From assembly GCA_022842905.1 (NCBI GenBank), contig JALHOS010000014.1:1-42336 (forward strand): a DNA stretch of 42,336 nucleotides, read 5' to 3'. The notes beneath the pieces are model-generated. The model searched no databases. It was not told the origin of the DNA and saw nothing but the letters and a program-made list of their open reading frames with translations. Source of the DNA: Myxococcaceae bacterium (GTDB lineage: Bacteria > Myxococcota > Myxococcia > Myxococcales > Myxococcaceae). Shown one piece after another: positions 22,113-33,503 of the stretch (the stretch's first letter is position 1; each line of letters begins with the position of its first letter). The translations under genes were made by a program, and so were the position numbers.

Positions 22113-24361
22113 AGACGTTCCTCCTCATCGGCTCGGTGGTTCTCGGGGGGCTGGTCGGCCTCCTCGCGCTGGCGCTGGGGCTCACGCTGCTGGCGGGCCT
22201 CATCGCCTTCGTGGTCATGGGGGTCCGCAGCCCGAGCAAGCTGACCATGCTCCTGCGCATGGCCTGGGCCAACCTGCTCGCCAGCCGAATCAACCTCGTC
22301 ATCGGCGGGCTGATCGCGGGCGGTACGGTGGTGTTCGTGGTGCTCGGCTCGCTGGTGAGCAGCCTCAACGACAGCATGGCCCGCTCCGTCGTGGGCAGCG
22401 TGGCGGGGAACATTCAGATCTACTCGGCCAAGTCGAAGGACGACGTCGCGCTCTACGGGAACATGGGCGGCGAGCCGGACCTGACGGCCATGACGACGTT
22501 CCCGGCGATCAAAGAAGCGCTCGAGAAGCACCCCAACGTGAAGACGGTGGTGCCCATGGGCGTGTCCGGCGCGGTGATCACGCCCGGCAACGTGGTGGAC
22601 CGTGCGCTCGAGCGGCTGCGCGCGCTCTACCGCGCCAAACAAGGCGACGTGGTCCCAGCGCTCAAGGACGTCCCCGCTGACGAGCTGGCGCAGCGGATCG
22701 ACGCCCAGAAGAGCCACGTGCGGCAGATCATCAAGGTGCTCAACGCCGACGCGCAGAAGGCGGCGGCGATCTTGGCGGACAAGGCGCTGGAGCCCGAGGT
22801 CGCGCAGGCGCTGGCCCGCGTGTCCTCGGACGAGTTCTGGACCGGCTTCGACGCCGATCCGTTCGACGCGCTCGAGTTCCTCGAGAACAACATCGCCCCG
22901 CAGGTCACCGACGCGCAGATGTTGTTCCTGCGCTACCTGGGCACGGACCTCGACCGGTTCCAGGACTCCTTCGACCGCATGGAGATCATCGACGGCGCCC
23001 GGGTGCCGAACGGCCAGCGGGGCTTCTTGATCGCCAAGTTCCTCTACGAAGAGCAAATGAAGCTGAAGAACGCGCGGCGGCTCGACAAGATCAACACCGC
23101 GCGCACGCTCAACGAGCGGAAGATCGCCACCGACGAAGAGCTGCAGCGCTTCGTCAAGGAGAACCGGTCGCAGACCCGCGACATCGTCCTCCAGCTCGAC
23201 GCGATCAAGACGAAGACCGCGGTGGAGCTGCTGCAAGCTGAGCTGGGCGTAGCCGAGACGGACCTGAGCGCCTTGCTCACCCGCTTCTTCGACATGACCG
23301 ACGAGACGTTCGACCGGCGGTACGCGTTCTTCTACGAGAAGCTCGCGCCGCTGGTGGAGCTGTACCGAGTGCGGGTGGGCGACACGCTGACGATCAAGGC
23401 GTTCAGCCGCGGCGGGGCGATCCAGTCGGTCAACGTGAAGGTGTACGGGACGTTCGCCTTCAAGGGGCTCGAGAAGTCCCCGCTGGCCGGCGCGACGAGC
23501 CTGATGGACCTGATGAGCTTCCGCGATCTCTACGGGTACCTCACCGCGGACAAGCTCGAGGAGCTCAAGGAGATCAAACAGGCCACCGGCGCGAAGGAGA
23601 TCTCCCGCGACAACGCGGAGGCCGAGCTGTTCGGTGGCGACAGCCAGGCGACCATCGTCGCCGAGGCGACGCCGGGCATCATCGACGCCGACAAGGAGCT
23701 GACCGGCGCGGCGCGCAAGCTGCGCAACGAAGATCTGATCCGCCGCGTGTACACGAGCGAGGAGATCAACTCTGGGGTGGTGCTGAACGCCGCGGTGGTG
23801 CTCAAGGACCCGTCGAAGACCGCGCGCACGCTCGAGGAGCTGCGTGAGTTGTCCGACCGCGAAGGACTGGGGCTCAAGGCGGTCTCGTGGCAGCAGGCCG
23901 CCGGACTGCTCGGCCAGATCATCACCGGCTTCTCGATCATCCTCCTGCTGTCGGTGCTGGTGATTTTCTTCGTGGCTGGGATCGTCATCAACAACGCGAT
24001 GATGATGGCGACCATGCAGCGCACGGCCATGATCGGCACGCTCCGGGCGATCGGGGCGCAGCGCGCGCTGGTGCTGGGCATGGTGCTGCTCGAAGCGGTG
24101 ACCTTGGGCTTCGTCTTCGGCTTGGGGGGCATCGCGCTGGGCGCGCTGGTGGTGCAGCTCTTCCACGCGATCGGGATCCCCGCGTGGAACGACTACGCGT
24201 ACTTCTTCTTCTCGGGGCCGAAGCTGCGGCCGGACCTGTCGCCGACGAACTTGGGCGTGGCGATCGGCATCATCTTCGGCGTCACGTACGTGGCCACGCT
24301 GGTGCCGGCCTTCATCGCCACCCGCGTCTCACCTTTGCGCGCCATGCAGGCGGACACATGA
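22109..24361 (+). CDS. FtsX/MacB-type ABC permease with enlarged periplasmic region
   Basis: 750 aa, about twice the usual LolC/E size. Two N-terminal hydrophobic segments (~3-37 and ~60-85), a periplasmic part of more than 500 residues (~90-600) with coiled-coil-like stretches (LERLRALYRAKQGDVVPALK, DRFQDSFDRMEIIDG), and the three C-terminal FtsX helices (~600-632, ~655-690, ~715-740). GTG start at 22109 overlapping the ATPase gene; the stop overlaps the second permease (ATGA). It probably forms a heterodimer with 24358-25671. The expanded domain likely contacts the LolA-like carrier. Confidence 0.9.
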   Translation: MKTFLLIGSVVLGGLVGLLALALGLTLLAGLIAFVVMGVRSPSKLTMLLRMAWANLLASRINLVIGGLIAGGTVVFVVLGSLVSSLNDSMARSVVGSVAGNIQIYSAKSKDDVALYGNMGGEPDLTAMTTFPAIKEALEKHPNVKTVVPMGVSGAVITPGNVVDRALERLRALYRAKQGDVVPALKDVPADELAQRIDAQKSHVRQIIKVLNADAQKAAAILADKALEPEVAQALARVSSDEFWTGFDADPFDALEFLENNIAPQVTDAQMLFLRYLGTDLDRFQDSFDRMEIIDGARVPNGQRGFLIAKFLYEEQMKLKNARRLDKINTARTLNERKIATDEELQRFVKENRSQTRDIVLQLDAIKTKTAVELLQAELGVAETDLSALLTRFFDMTDETFDRRYAFFYEKLAPLVELYRVRVGDTLTIKAFSRGGAIQSVNVKVYGTFAFKGLEKSPLAGATSLMDLMSFRDLYGYLTADKLEELKEIKQATGAKEISRDNAEAELFGGDSQATIVAEATPGIIDADKELTGAARKLRNEDLIRRVYTSEEINSGVVLNAAVVLKDPSKTARTLEELRELSDREGLGLKAVSWQQAAGLLGQIITGFSIILLLSVLVIFFVAGIVINNAMMMATMQRTAMIGTLRAIGAQRALVLGMVLLEAVTLGFVFGLGGIALGALVVQLFHAIGIPAWNDYAYFFFSGPKLRPDLSPTNLGVAIGIIFGVTYVATLVPAFIATRVSPLRAMQADT

Positions 24362-25671
24362 ACGTCTTCAGTCCCATGGTTTGGCTGTTGGCCTTCCGCT
24401 CGCTGTTGCAGCACCGGCTCTTCACGTCGGTGCTCGCGGCGGCGATCGCCTTCGTCACCGCGAGCCTCGTCGCCGTCACCGGCATCAGCAACGGCATGCG
24501 GCAGACGCTGCTCGTCTCGGCCACGACGATGATGAGCGGGCACGTGAACGTGGCGGGCTTCTACAAGTCGTCGGCCAGCTCGTCGGCGCCGGTCGTGACC
24601 GGGTACAAGCAGCTGCGCGAGCTCGTCACCCAGGAGCTGCCGGAGCTCGACTACATGGTCCAGCGAGGCCGAGGCTGGGCCAAGCTCATCTCCGACACGG
24701 GGTCGATCCAGGTCGGCATCGGCGGCATCGACATCGAGCGGGAGCCGGGCTTCCGCAAGGTGGTCATTCTCAAGGACGGCACGCTGGACGGGCTGCGGCA
24801 GCCGGACGGGGTGCTGCTGTTCGAAGAGCAGGCCAACAAGCTGGGCGTGAAGGTCGGCGACCGGCTGACCTACGTCGCGTCGACCTTCAAGGGCACCAAC
24901 AACACGCTCGACGTCACCGTGGTCGCGATCGCCACCAACATCGGCATGCTCAGCAGCTGGAACACCTTCATCAACGATCAGGGCCTGCGGCGGCTGTACC
25001 AGCTCAACGACGAGACGACCGGCGCGCTGCAGGTGTACCTCAAGGACATCACCCAGGTGAACGCGGTGGCCGAGCGGCTGCGCAAGGTGTTGGGCGCGCG
25101 CGGCTACGAGCTGCTCGACGCCAACCCGGTCGCGTTCTGGCAGAAGTTCGACGCCGTCAACCGCGAGAGCTGGACCGGGCAGAAGCTGGACATCACCACC
25201 TGGGAAGACGAGACGAGCTTCGTCAAGTGGTTCATCACGCTGTTCACGCTGCTCGCGTCGCTGGTGACCTTCTTGCTCGTAGTCGTCATCGGCGTCGGGA
25301 TCATGAACGTCATGTGGATCACGATCCGCGAGCGCACTCGGGAGATCGGCACGCTGCGGGCGGTGGGCATGCAGCGCAGCAGCGTGCTGTCCATGTTCGT
25401 GACCGAAGGCTTCTTGCTGGGCCTGATCGGTACGGTGGCCGGCGGGATCCTGGGGCTGGTGCTGTCGGCCTTGCTCAACTCGGCGCAGCTGGTGCTGCCG
25501 CGCGGCCTCCAGTTCATCTTCCTGTCCGAGAAGCTGGTGGTCACGCCGAGCGCCGGCTGGTTCGTCTTCGCGATCGTCTTCATCACGACGACGATCACGC
25601 TGGTCTCTTTGGTGCCGAGCTGGCTGGCCGCACGCATGAAGCCCGTCACTGCGATGTCTCACGTGGGGTAA
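24358..25671 (+). CDS. FtsX/MacB-type ABC permease
   Basis: 437 aa from the ATG at 24358, which overlaps the previous stop (ATGA). N-terminal helix ~20-42 (FTSVLAAAIAFVTASLVAVT), MacB-like periplasmic domain ~45-285, and C-terminal FtsX helices at ~290-322, ~350-378 and ~400-426, with the family motif REIGTLRAVGMQRSSVLSMF after the first of them. Together with the ATPase and first permease it forms a LolCDE-like complex in the inner membrane. Confidence 0.94.
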   Translation: MNVFSPMVWLLAFRSLLQHRLFTSVLAAAIAFVTASLVAVTGISNGMRQTLLVSATTMMSGHVNVAGFYKSSASSSAPVVTGYKQLRELVTQELPELDYMVQRGRGWAKLISDTGSIQVGIGGIDIEREPGFRKVVILKDGTLDGLRQPDGVLLFEEQANKLGVKVGDRLTYVASTFKGTNNTLDVTVVAIATNIGMLSSWNTFINDQGLRRLYQLNDETTGALQVYLKDITQVNAVAERLRKVLGARGYELLDANPVAFWQKFDAVNRESWTGQKLDITTWEDETSFVKWFITLFTLLASLVTFLLVVVIGVGIMNVMWITIRERTREIGTLRAVGMQRSSVLSMFVTEGFLLGLIGTVAGGILGLVLSALLNSAQLVLPRGLQFIFLSEKLVVTPSAGWFVFAIVFITTTITLVSLVPSWLAARMKPVTAMSHVG

Positions 25672-25678
25672 CGACACA

Positions 25679-26455
25679 ATGAAACGAACTGCGATCGCGC
25701 TGTTGCTGACCCTGACCTTCCCGCTGACCGCGGCGGCCGCCGAGCTGTCCGCGGCGGACATGCTCAAGATCCTCGCGGAGATCGACGACCGCCAGCGCAA
25801 CGGCGGCGACTACAAGGCCCTGTGCTACCTGGAGCAGAAGGAAAAGGACAAGGCCGACATCGTCCGCGAGCTGATCGTCTTCCGCCGCGACACCGACGAC
25901 AAGCTGATGCTCCTGTTCACCAAGCCCAAGTCCGAAGAGGGCAAGGGCTACCTGCGGCTCGACAAGAACCTGTGGCTGTACGATCCGAACACCGGCAAGT
26001 GGGATCGGTCCACTGAGCGGGAGCGGATCGGCGGCACCAACTCCCGCCGCAGCGACTTCGACGAGTCGCGCCTGGCCGAAGAGTACGTGCCCACGTTCGA
26101 CGGTGAGGAGAAGCTGGGCCGCTACGAAGCGCAGGTGATGACGCTCAAGGTGAAGGAAGGCATCGACGTCGCGGCGCCCGTCATCAAGATGTGGGTCGAC
26201 AAGGCCACGCACAACGTCCTCAAGCGGCAGGAGTTCGCCCTGTCCGGCCGGCTGACGCGCACGGCGCTCTACCCGCGTTGGCAGAAGATGTTCAGCGAGT
26301 CGAAGAAGGCCGACGTCTGGTTCCCCGGCGAGATCCGGATCTTCGACGAAGTCGAGAAGTCCAACTCGACGCTGGTGCTCTTCAAGTCGGTGGACCTGGC
26401 TGCGCTCGAGGCGAACATGTTCACCAAGGCCTGGCTCGAGAGCAAAAGCCGATGA
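25679..26455 (+). CDS. Periplasmic LolA-like outer-membrane lipoprotein-sorting protein
   Basis: 258 aa. Signal peptide 1-20 (ALLLTLTFPLTAAAA). The body shows the LolA-like half-barrel pattern: DMLKILAEIDDRQRNGG near the start, LIVFRRDTDDKLMLLFTKPK, KGYLRLDKNLWLYDPNTGKW, and a later strand region ALYPRWQKMF. This family is often encoded with MacB-type permeases and is thought to carry lipid or lipoprotein across the periplasm. 7 bases after the permease gene; the stop overlaps the barrel gene (ATGA). Confidence 0.9.
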   Translation: MKRTAIALLLTLTFPLTAAAAELSAADMLKILAEIDDRQRNGGDYKALCYLEQKEKDKADIVRELIVFRRDTDDKLMLLFTKPKSEEGKGYLRLDKNLWLYDPNTGKWDRSTERERIGGTNSRRSDFDESRLAEEYVPTFDGEEKLGRYEAQVMTLKVKEGIDVAAPVIKMWVDKATHNVLKRQEFALSGRLTRTALYPRWQKMFSESKKADVWFPGEIRIFDEVEKSNSTLVLFKSVDLAALEANMFTKAWLESKSR

Positions 26456-28134
26456 GCCGGTGGGCCTGCGTCGTCGCGGCGATCGTGGCGCTCGGTGGCC
26501 CCGCAGCGCAGGCGCAGGATCGGCCGAGCGAGGCGGATCTCTTCGGCGGACCCGCTGACGGCTCCGACGGCGGCGCACCGAGCGACGCCGGCAGCGCGGT
26601 GGCGGTCGACCGACCCAGCGAGGCGGATCTGTTCGGAGGGTCGGACACGTCTGCTTCGGACGCCGGGTCGTTCTCGAGCCCTTCCCTGCTCCCGCCGGAC
26701 CGCGACACGGCCCAGCTGAGCGGCCCCGCGGCGCAGAGCAAGTTCGACACCGACGAAGTGAAGTCCGACGCGCTGAAGATCGGCGCGAACCTGCTCATGA
26801 CGGGCCAAGTGTTCGCGCGGGAGAACATCGCCTTCAAGGACCAGTCGTTCTCGGCGCCCTTCGTGCTCGACACCTTCATGGACGGGCGGCCGAACGATCG
26901 GCTGCGGGCGTTCGGCGTGGCGCGCCTCCAGTTCGACCCGACTCGGCCTCTGTCCACGGGGGCGGCCAGCACCAGCACCGCGACGGCGACGGCGGGGACG
27001 CCCACCATCGGCCTCACCAACACCGGCAGCATCAACCCCAACGTGCTGCTCGATCAGCTCTGGCTGCGCTTCGACATCGCGCGGCGGGTGTACTTCACGA
27101 TCGGCCGCCAGAAGGTGCGCTGGGGCACCGCGCGCATTTGGTTCCCGACGGACTTCCTCAACAGCCAGCCGCGCGACGCGCTGAACCCGTTCGACGTGCG
27201 CCTCGGCGTGAACATGGTGAAGGTGCACGTGCCGATCGAGTCCCTCGGCTGGAACTTCTACGCGTACGGGATCCTCGACAACATCGCGCCGGGGGCCGCG
27301 GGGCTCACGCTGGAGCGGCTCGCAGGCGCGGTCCGCGGAGAGTTCGTGCTGGGGCCGGCGGAGCTGGGCCTGTCCGGCATTTGGCAGGCCGGGCGGCGGC
27401 CTCGCTACGCGGTGGATCTGTCGTCGGCGCTCGGTCCGTTCGACGTGTACGGGGAGGTCGCGCTGCGCGACGCCCGCGACTTCCTCAAGTACCGCTTCCC
27501 GACGGACACCACCGTCGAGAACTACCTGCTCAAGGCGTTCAACGGGGAGATCGAGGCGTACCGCCCACAAGGCGTCACCGCGCAGGTGTCGGGCGGCGTG
27601 TCCTTCCAGTTCAACTACACCGACAACAACTCGATGGTGCTGGCGGCGGAGTACTTCTTCAACCCCATGGGCTACGGGTCGACGCTCGAGTACCTGATCG
27701 ACACGTCCATGCCGCTGTTCCGCTCGGCCTTGCCGGGCGCGGCGGACCCCGGCCAGGTGGACCCGATCCAGCGAGTGCCGCTCTACCAGGGCAAACACAG
27801 CCTCGCGCTCATCGTCGCCGCGCCGGGCCTGCCACAGCTGCCGTGGATCTCGCTGACCGCAAGCACGATCATCAGCTTCATGGACCCGTCGGGCCTCACG
27901 CGCCTCGACGCGACGTTCCGCGTGCTGCAGTTCCTCAACGTGTCGGTGTTCGGCGCGGTGTTCTACGGCCAGACCGGCGGCGAGCTGCGCTTCCGGCTGC
28001 CGGCCGACGCGATCGCCGATCAGATCACCCCGTTCCTGCCCGCCGACCAACGTGGCCCGCTGCGCGTGGGCCTCCGGCAAGCCGACGCGCCGCCGATCCT
28101 CCAGGCGGGCGTGCTGCTCCGGCTGTCGATCTGA
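26452..28134 (+). CDS. Outer-membrane beta-barrel protein with N-terminal 11-residue repeat
   Basis: 560 aa from the ATG at 26452 (overlap with the previous stop). Signal peptide ~1-22. The mature N-terminus carries two exact copies of DRPSEADLFGG (23-33 and 53-63). From ~105 onward there are alternating strands with aromatic girdles (LLDQLWLRFDIARRVYFTIG, RQKVRWGTARIWFPTDFL), and the protein ends in LLRLSI. The RQKVRWG stretch recalls alginate-export/DUF1302-type porins. It is the predicted outer-membrane end of the ABC-LolA pathway. Exact family and substrate are unknown. Confidence 0.85.
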   Translation: MSRWACVVAAIVALGGPAAQAQDRPSEADLFGGPADGSDGGAPSDAGSAVAVDRPSEADLFGGSDTSASDAGSFSSPSLLPPDRDTAQLSGPAAQSKFDTDEVKSDALKIGANLLMTGQVFARENIAFKDQSFSAPFVLDTFMDGRPNDRLRAFGVARLQFDPTRPLSTGAASTSTATATAGTPTIGLTNTGSINPNVLLDQLWLRFDIARRVYFTIGRQKVRWGTARIWFPTDFLNSQPRDALNPFDVRLGVNMVKVHVPIESLGWNFYAYGILDNIAPGAAGLTLERLAGAVRGEFVLGPAELGLSGIWQAGRRPRYAVDLSSALGPFDVYGEVALRDARDFLKYRFPTDTTVENYLLKAFNGEIEAYRPQGVTAQVSGGVSFQFNYTDNNSMVLAAEYFFNPMGYGSTLEYLIDTSMPLFRSALPGAADPGQVDPIQRVPLYQGKHSLALIVAAPGLPQLPWISLTASTIISFMDPSGLTRLDATFRVLQFLNVSVFGAVFYGQTGGELRFRLPADAIADQITPFLPADQRGPLRVGLRQADAPPILQAGVLLRLSI

Positions 28135-28150
28135 GCGCCGGTCCCGGCCC

Positions 28151-29049
28151 TCACGGAGGCGGCGCGACCTTCCACCGCCGGTGCAGCCACAGCCACTGCT
28201 CCGGGCACCGCCGGACGTGGGCCTCGAGGGCGGCCGTCAGCTGCGCCACGTGCCGCCGGCAGCGCTCCCGCGGGTCCGGGCCGTCAGGCACGGGGAACGG
28301 CCCTTCGACGTGCATGACCAGGCCGTCTGCCCGGCGCTCGGCCAGCACCAGGTACACCGGCACCTCGGAGCGCAGGGCCACCATGGACAGCGCCGGCGTC
28401 GTGCTCACCAGCCGCCCGAAGAAGGGCACGAAGACGCCGTCCTTCGCCGGCAGCACCTGATCGACCAGCTGCACGACGGTGCGGCCGCGCTCGAGGGCGG
28501 TGAGCATGCCGCGCACCGCGCCGCGCTGGAGGATCAGCTCGACCCCCGCACGCTGCCGGTTCTTGACGACCCACGCGTTGAAGGCCCCGGCCAGCGGGCG
28601 CACGACGGCGCTGAAGACGTGCCCACGGCGCGCCATGAGCTCCGCGAAGAGCTCCCAGCTCCCGAAGTGCGCCGACGCGATGAGGGCGGGCTTGCCGGCA
28701 GCGAAGCGCTGGTCGAGGCCGCGCCAGTCGGGCACCTCGACGCGACGGGACAGCTCCACGTCGGGGATGAGATCGCTCGTCACCGCCTCGAGCGCGGCGC
28801 GGGCGAGGTTGTCGTACGCCGCCCGGGCGATCGCGCGGCGCCGCGCGTCCGACTCCTGCGGGAAGGCCGCGCGCAGGTTGTCCAGCGCCACGCGCCGGCG
28901 AATCCTCAAGAACCACGCGAGCGCGCCGAAGCCTCGGGCCAGCCGCAGCCGCAGCCGCTCGGGCAGCGCGCGCACCGCCGTCAGCAGCGCGCCGACGACG
29001 AGCTGCGCCAGCGGGCCTCCGGGGGTGATCGCCGGCTTGGGCGGCGCCG

Positions 29050-29053
<4 letters not shown>
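28151..29053 (-). CDS. LpxL/LpxM/HtrB-family lysophospholipid acyltransferase
   Basis: 300 aa from the ATG at 29053, which overlaps the kinase stop (ATGA). The catalytic HX4E motif is intact: H129-F-G-S-W-E134 (ASAHFGSWE). Further family blocks: AAYDNLARAALEAV before it, and QWLWLHRRWK near the end. The family adds secondary acyl chains to lipid A or acylates related inner-membrane lipids. Coupling with a Ser/Thr kinase is unusual and may be regulatory. Convergent with the barrel gene. Confidence 0.92.
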
Positions 29054-30822
<1,769 letters not shown>

Positions 30823-30841
30823 GGAGGCGCGAGAGTTTGGC

Positions 30842-31816
30842 CTACTTCTCGGGGGGGTAGCGAGTTCCGAAGAGCAGCCGCTCGAGCTCCGCGGCCCCCG
30901 CTTCGGGAGACTGGTTGACGGCCTGGGCGGCCCGCAACGTCGCCGTGCGGGGATCGTCCTTGAGCTCTGCGTCGAGGATCTTCAGCGCCTGGCCGCGCTC
31001 CCCGGCCTGGTAGAGCGCCAGCGCCCGGTAGAACTGGTACTCCCGGTTCTTCGGATCGGCCTTGGCGGCGTCGGTGAAAGCCGCCTCTGCCTTCTTGAAG
31101 TCCCGGGCCTGAAGCTCCGCCAGCCCGTCGAGGAAGCTGACCCGCGAATCGGCCGCAGACGCGCCCACGCTCGCGGCGACGTCGAACAGCGGGCGGGCGC
31201 TCTTGAGGGAGTCTCCGGACACGCGCTCGTTGAGCAGCGCCTTCTGGTGCACGGCGTTGGCTTGCGCGAGCGCGGCCACGCCGAGCTTCTGCCCCATCTC
31301 CCCCAACTCCGGCCCCAGAAACCCGTCCTTCACCAGGGTGGCGAGGTGGCCGGCGGCGCCGGTGGCCCCGAGCAGCTCACCCTTGTCGAGCGCGGCGAAG
31401 AACGTCGCCCGCACCTCGACGTACTTGGCGGACAGATCGACCGGCGCCTTCTTCAGGCCCTTGAGCTGCCGCTCACACTGATCACCTTCGGTCGCGGCCT
31501 TCTTGCGGTCCGGGCTGTCCGGCGCGGCCTTCAGGTACACGCGGTACGCGTAGCAGGCCCGGCCAATGTCCTTGGCCAGCATCGAGGCGCGGGCCAGCTG
31601 CAGGTACGTCCCCAGGTTCGCCGGGTTCGCGCGCGTCGCCTTGAGGAAGTGCTCGACCGCCTTGGGGTACTGCTTGCGGTTGAAGAGCTTGCTGCCCTCG
31701 GAGACGAGCGTGTCCGCGTTGCCCACGCCGGCGCCGAGCAAGGGCTCGTTGGCCAGGGCCGAGCCGGCGCTCAGCACGCCCAGCAGCAGCCACACCCGCG
31801 CGTCAGTTGAAGCCAT
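30842..31816 (-). CDS. Exported TPR-repeat protein
   Basis: 324 aa from the ATG at 31816; the reading frame extends further but only into low-quality sequence opposite the PEGA gene. Signal peptide ~1-21 (VWLLLGVLSAGSALA). TPR motifs: SKLFNRKQYPKAVEHFLKAT, YLQLARASMLAKDIGRACYA, and later LAELQARDFKKAEAAFTDAA and YQFYRALALYQAGERGQALK. It overlaps the end of the upstream PEGA gene by 14 bases and precedes the kinase by 19 bases, so the three are likely one operon. It is probably a periplasmic scaffold. Confidence 0.85.
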   Translation of the reverse strand: MASTDARVWLLLGVLSAGSALANEPLLGAGVGNADTLVSEGSKLFNRKQYPKAVEHFLKATRANPANLGTYLQLARASMLAKDIGRACYAYRVYLKAAPDSPDRKKAATEGDQCERQLKGLKKAPVDLSAKYVEVRATFFAALDKGELLGATGAAGHLATLVKDGFLGPELGEMGQKLGVAALAQANAVHQKALLNERVSGDSLKSARPLFDVAASVGASAADSRVSFLDGLAELQARDFKKAEAAFTDAAKADPKNREYQFYRALALYQAGERGQALKILDAELKDDPRTATLRAAQAVNQSPEAGAAELERLLFGTRYPPEK

Positions 31817-33488
31817 AGCCGAGCCCCAGCGAGCCACCGAAGAGCCCCGGCGCCGACCGCACCATGTCGGCCGTCGTCTCGGAGGCGATGGTGGCGGTGT
31901 AGTGGCCCTGCAGCGCCACGAAGAACCCGTCGTAAATGTAGAAGCGCAGGTTGCCGCGCACGGCGAGCAGCACGTCGAACGGGACGAAGCCGTCTTTGTA
32001 GAACGTGTCCCCGCTGCCGATGATCTGGCCTGAGCGGAACTCGAAGCCGCCACCCAGCGCGACCTGGAACTTCCAGAAGGCGAGCCGGAACATGGGGTGC
32101 AGCGCGCGCAGCGTCACCAGATGGGCTCGGAGGTTGAGCACCTTGGGCCCCGCAGCGCCCATGAACGTCTCCGGCTGCCGACCGGCCTCGTAGCCTACGC
32201 TCACCGTCGCGGAGTCGAGGTTGGTCATGTACGAGATCCCCACCGCCATCAGGCCCAGGTACTTGCCGACCTTGCCTTCACCGAACACGCCGAACTCGAA
32301 CGTGCCGCCGACCAGCCGAATGCCGCTGCGCAGGCTGCACTCGTTGAAGGACAGCGCCGCGTCGTTGCAGGCGGGCGAGTAGAGCCGCTCGGTGCGCCCG
32401 GTGCCGCCGTCGCCGAAGCGCCGCGCGACCAACGAAGTGCCGTTGAGCTTGCTGACGTCGAAGCCCAGCGAAATGTACGAATGCCGCTCGTACGTCTCTT
32501 CCGTGGGCGTCTTGGGCGGGGGCGGCGGCGCCGGCGTCGTGTCCTTGGCGATCACCTGCGCCGGGTTCGCCGGGTTCTGGGCCGCGACCACCGGGGCGCC
32601 CGGGACGAGGATCGCCTCGAGCTGCCGGTCGAGCGAGAACTGCTCTTCGGCCTTCACGGTGATCGTCTGCTCGTACGCCTTGAAGCCGTCGGCGGTGAGC
32701 CGAATGGTGTGCGTGCCCGGCTCGATGCCGCGGTCCACCCGGTCTTTGCCCAGCGCCTGGCCGTCGACCGAGATCTGCGTGCCCGGCGGGCTCGCGGTGA
32801 TGACGATGCGCGCGGCGACCTTCTCGAGCTTGAGCTCGAGCGACGCCGTCCCGCGAATGGGAATGGTGACCACTTCTTCGATCGGCTGGTGCAGCTTCAG
32901 GTCGACCTTCACGACGCGCTCGCCCGGCAGCACCTGGGTCGTCAGCGGCGTCTGCCCCACCTTCACGCCGTCGATGTACACGGACGCGGCAGGCGGGGTG
33001 CTCTTCACCTCGAGCGACGAGGCGGCGGGCACGACCTTGGCGACGGCGCCCAACAGCGCCTTCTCGAGCACCACGTTGACCGCAGTCGCAGGCATGACCT
33101 TGCCGGCCTTGGGCTCGTAGGAGACGACGCGGAACTTGAAGCCCGCTTCGTCCTGCCCGCCCTGAATCAGCACCAGCCGCTGAAAGCCCAGGTTGGTGAC
33201 GAAGGCGTCGATCGGATCCGCGCAGCGCTCTTCACCGGTGAAGCAGGGCAGCTCGTCCACGCGCTTGCCCTTGAGCGCCTGCGCCAGCTCACGAAGGCCA
33301 ATGACGGCGTCCTTGCGGGCTTCGCCGGGCATGAGCTTGTCGAGCGCCTTCTCGGTCTTCTCGACCAGCGCGTCCTGCCCTGGGTAGAGCGGGCGAACGA
33401 GCCACACCTGTGTCTGAGCCGACGCGGGGAACGCCACTGCCACGAGCAGCGCGATCGCCGCTCCAAGTCGAACGCGCCGACGGACCAT
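31803..33488 (-). CDS. PEGA-domain protein with C-terminal outer-membrane barrel
   Basis: 561 aa. Signal peptide 1-24. Residues ~27-155 are an uncharacterised alpha/beta region. PEGA domain 1 at ~159-222 (VKSTPPAASVYIDGVKVGQT) and PEGA domain 2 at ~227-290 (ITASPPGTQISVDGQALGKD). A Pro-rich linker follows (~315-330), then a strand-rich C-terminal barrel-like part ending in FGGSLGLGYGFN with the usual terminal aromatic pattern. PEGA domains are surface-layer or envelope binding modules common in myxobacteria. ATG at 33488. Confidence 0.85.
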   Translation of the reverse strand: MVRRRVRLGAAIALLVAVAFPASAQTQVWLVRPLYPGQDALVEKTEKALDKLMPGEARKDAVIGLRELAQALKGKRVDELPCFTGEERCADPIDAFVTNLGFQRLVLIQGGQDEAGFKFRVVSYEPKAGKVMPATAVNVVLEKALLGAVAKVVPAASSLEVKSTPPAASVYIDGVKVGQTPLTTQVLPGERVVKVDLKLHQPIEEVVTIPIRGTASLELKLEKVAARIVITASPPGTQISVDGQALGKDRVDRGIEPGTHTIRLTADGFKAYEQTITVKAEEQFSLDRQLEAILVPGAPVVAAQNPANPAQVIAKDTTPAPPPPPKTPTEETYERHSYISLGFDVSKLNGTSLVARRFGDGGTGRTERLYSPACNDAALSFNECSLRSGIRLVGGTFEFGVFGEGKVGKYLGLMAVGISYMTNLDSATVSVGYEAGRQPETFMGAAGPKVLNLRAHLVTLRALHPMFRLAFWKFQVALGGGFEFRSGQIIGSGDTFYKDGFVPFDVLLAVRGNLRFYIYDGFFVALQGHYTATIASETTADMVRSAPGLFGGSLGLGYGFN

Positions 33489-33503
33489 GCGTGAGGCGAC
33501 TTC

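Noticed and set aside
21668-24166. 832-codon open frame on - strand opposite the ABC genes
   Set aside because: Same shadow effect; no family similarity, opposite to clear ATPase and permease genes.
26269-28080. 603-codon open frame on - strand opposite the barrel gene
   Set aside because: Arg/Glu/His-rich antisense translation without motifs.
31817-32053. Upstream extension of the TPR gene 30842-31816
   Set aside because: Ser/Thr/Arg-rich sequence inside the PEGA gene; the signal peptide begins at the ATG at 31816.
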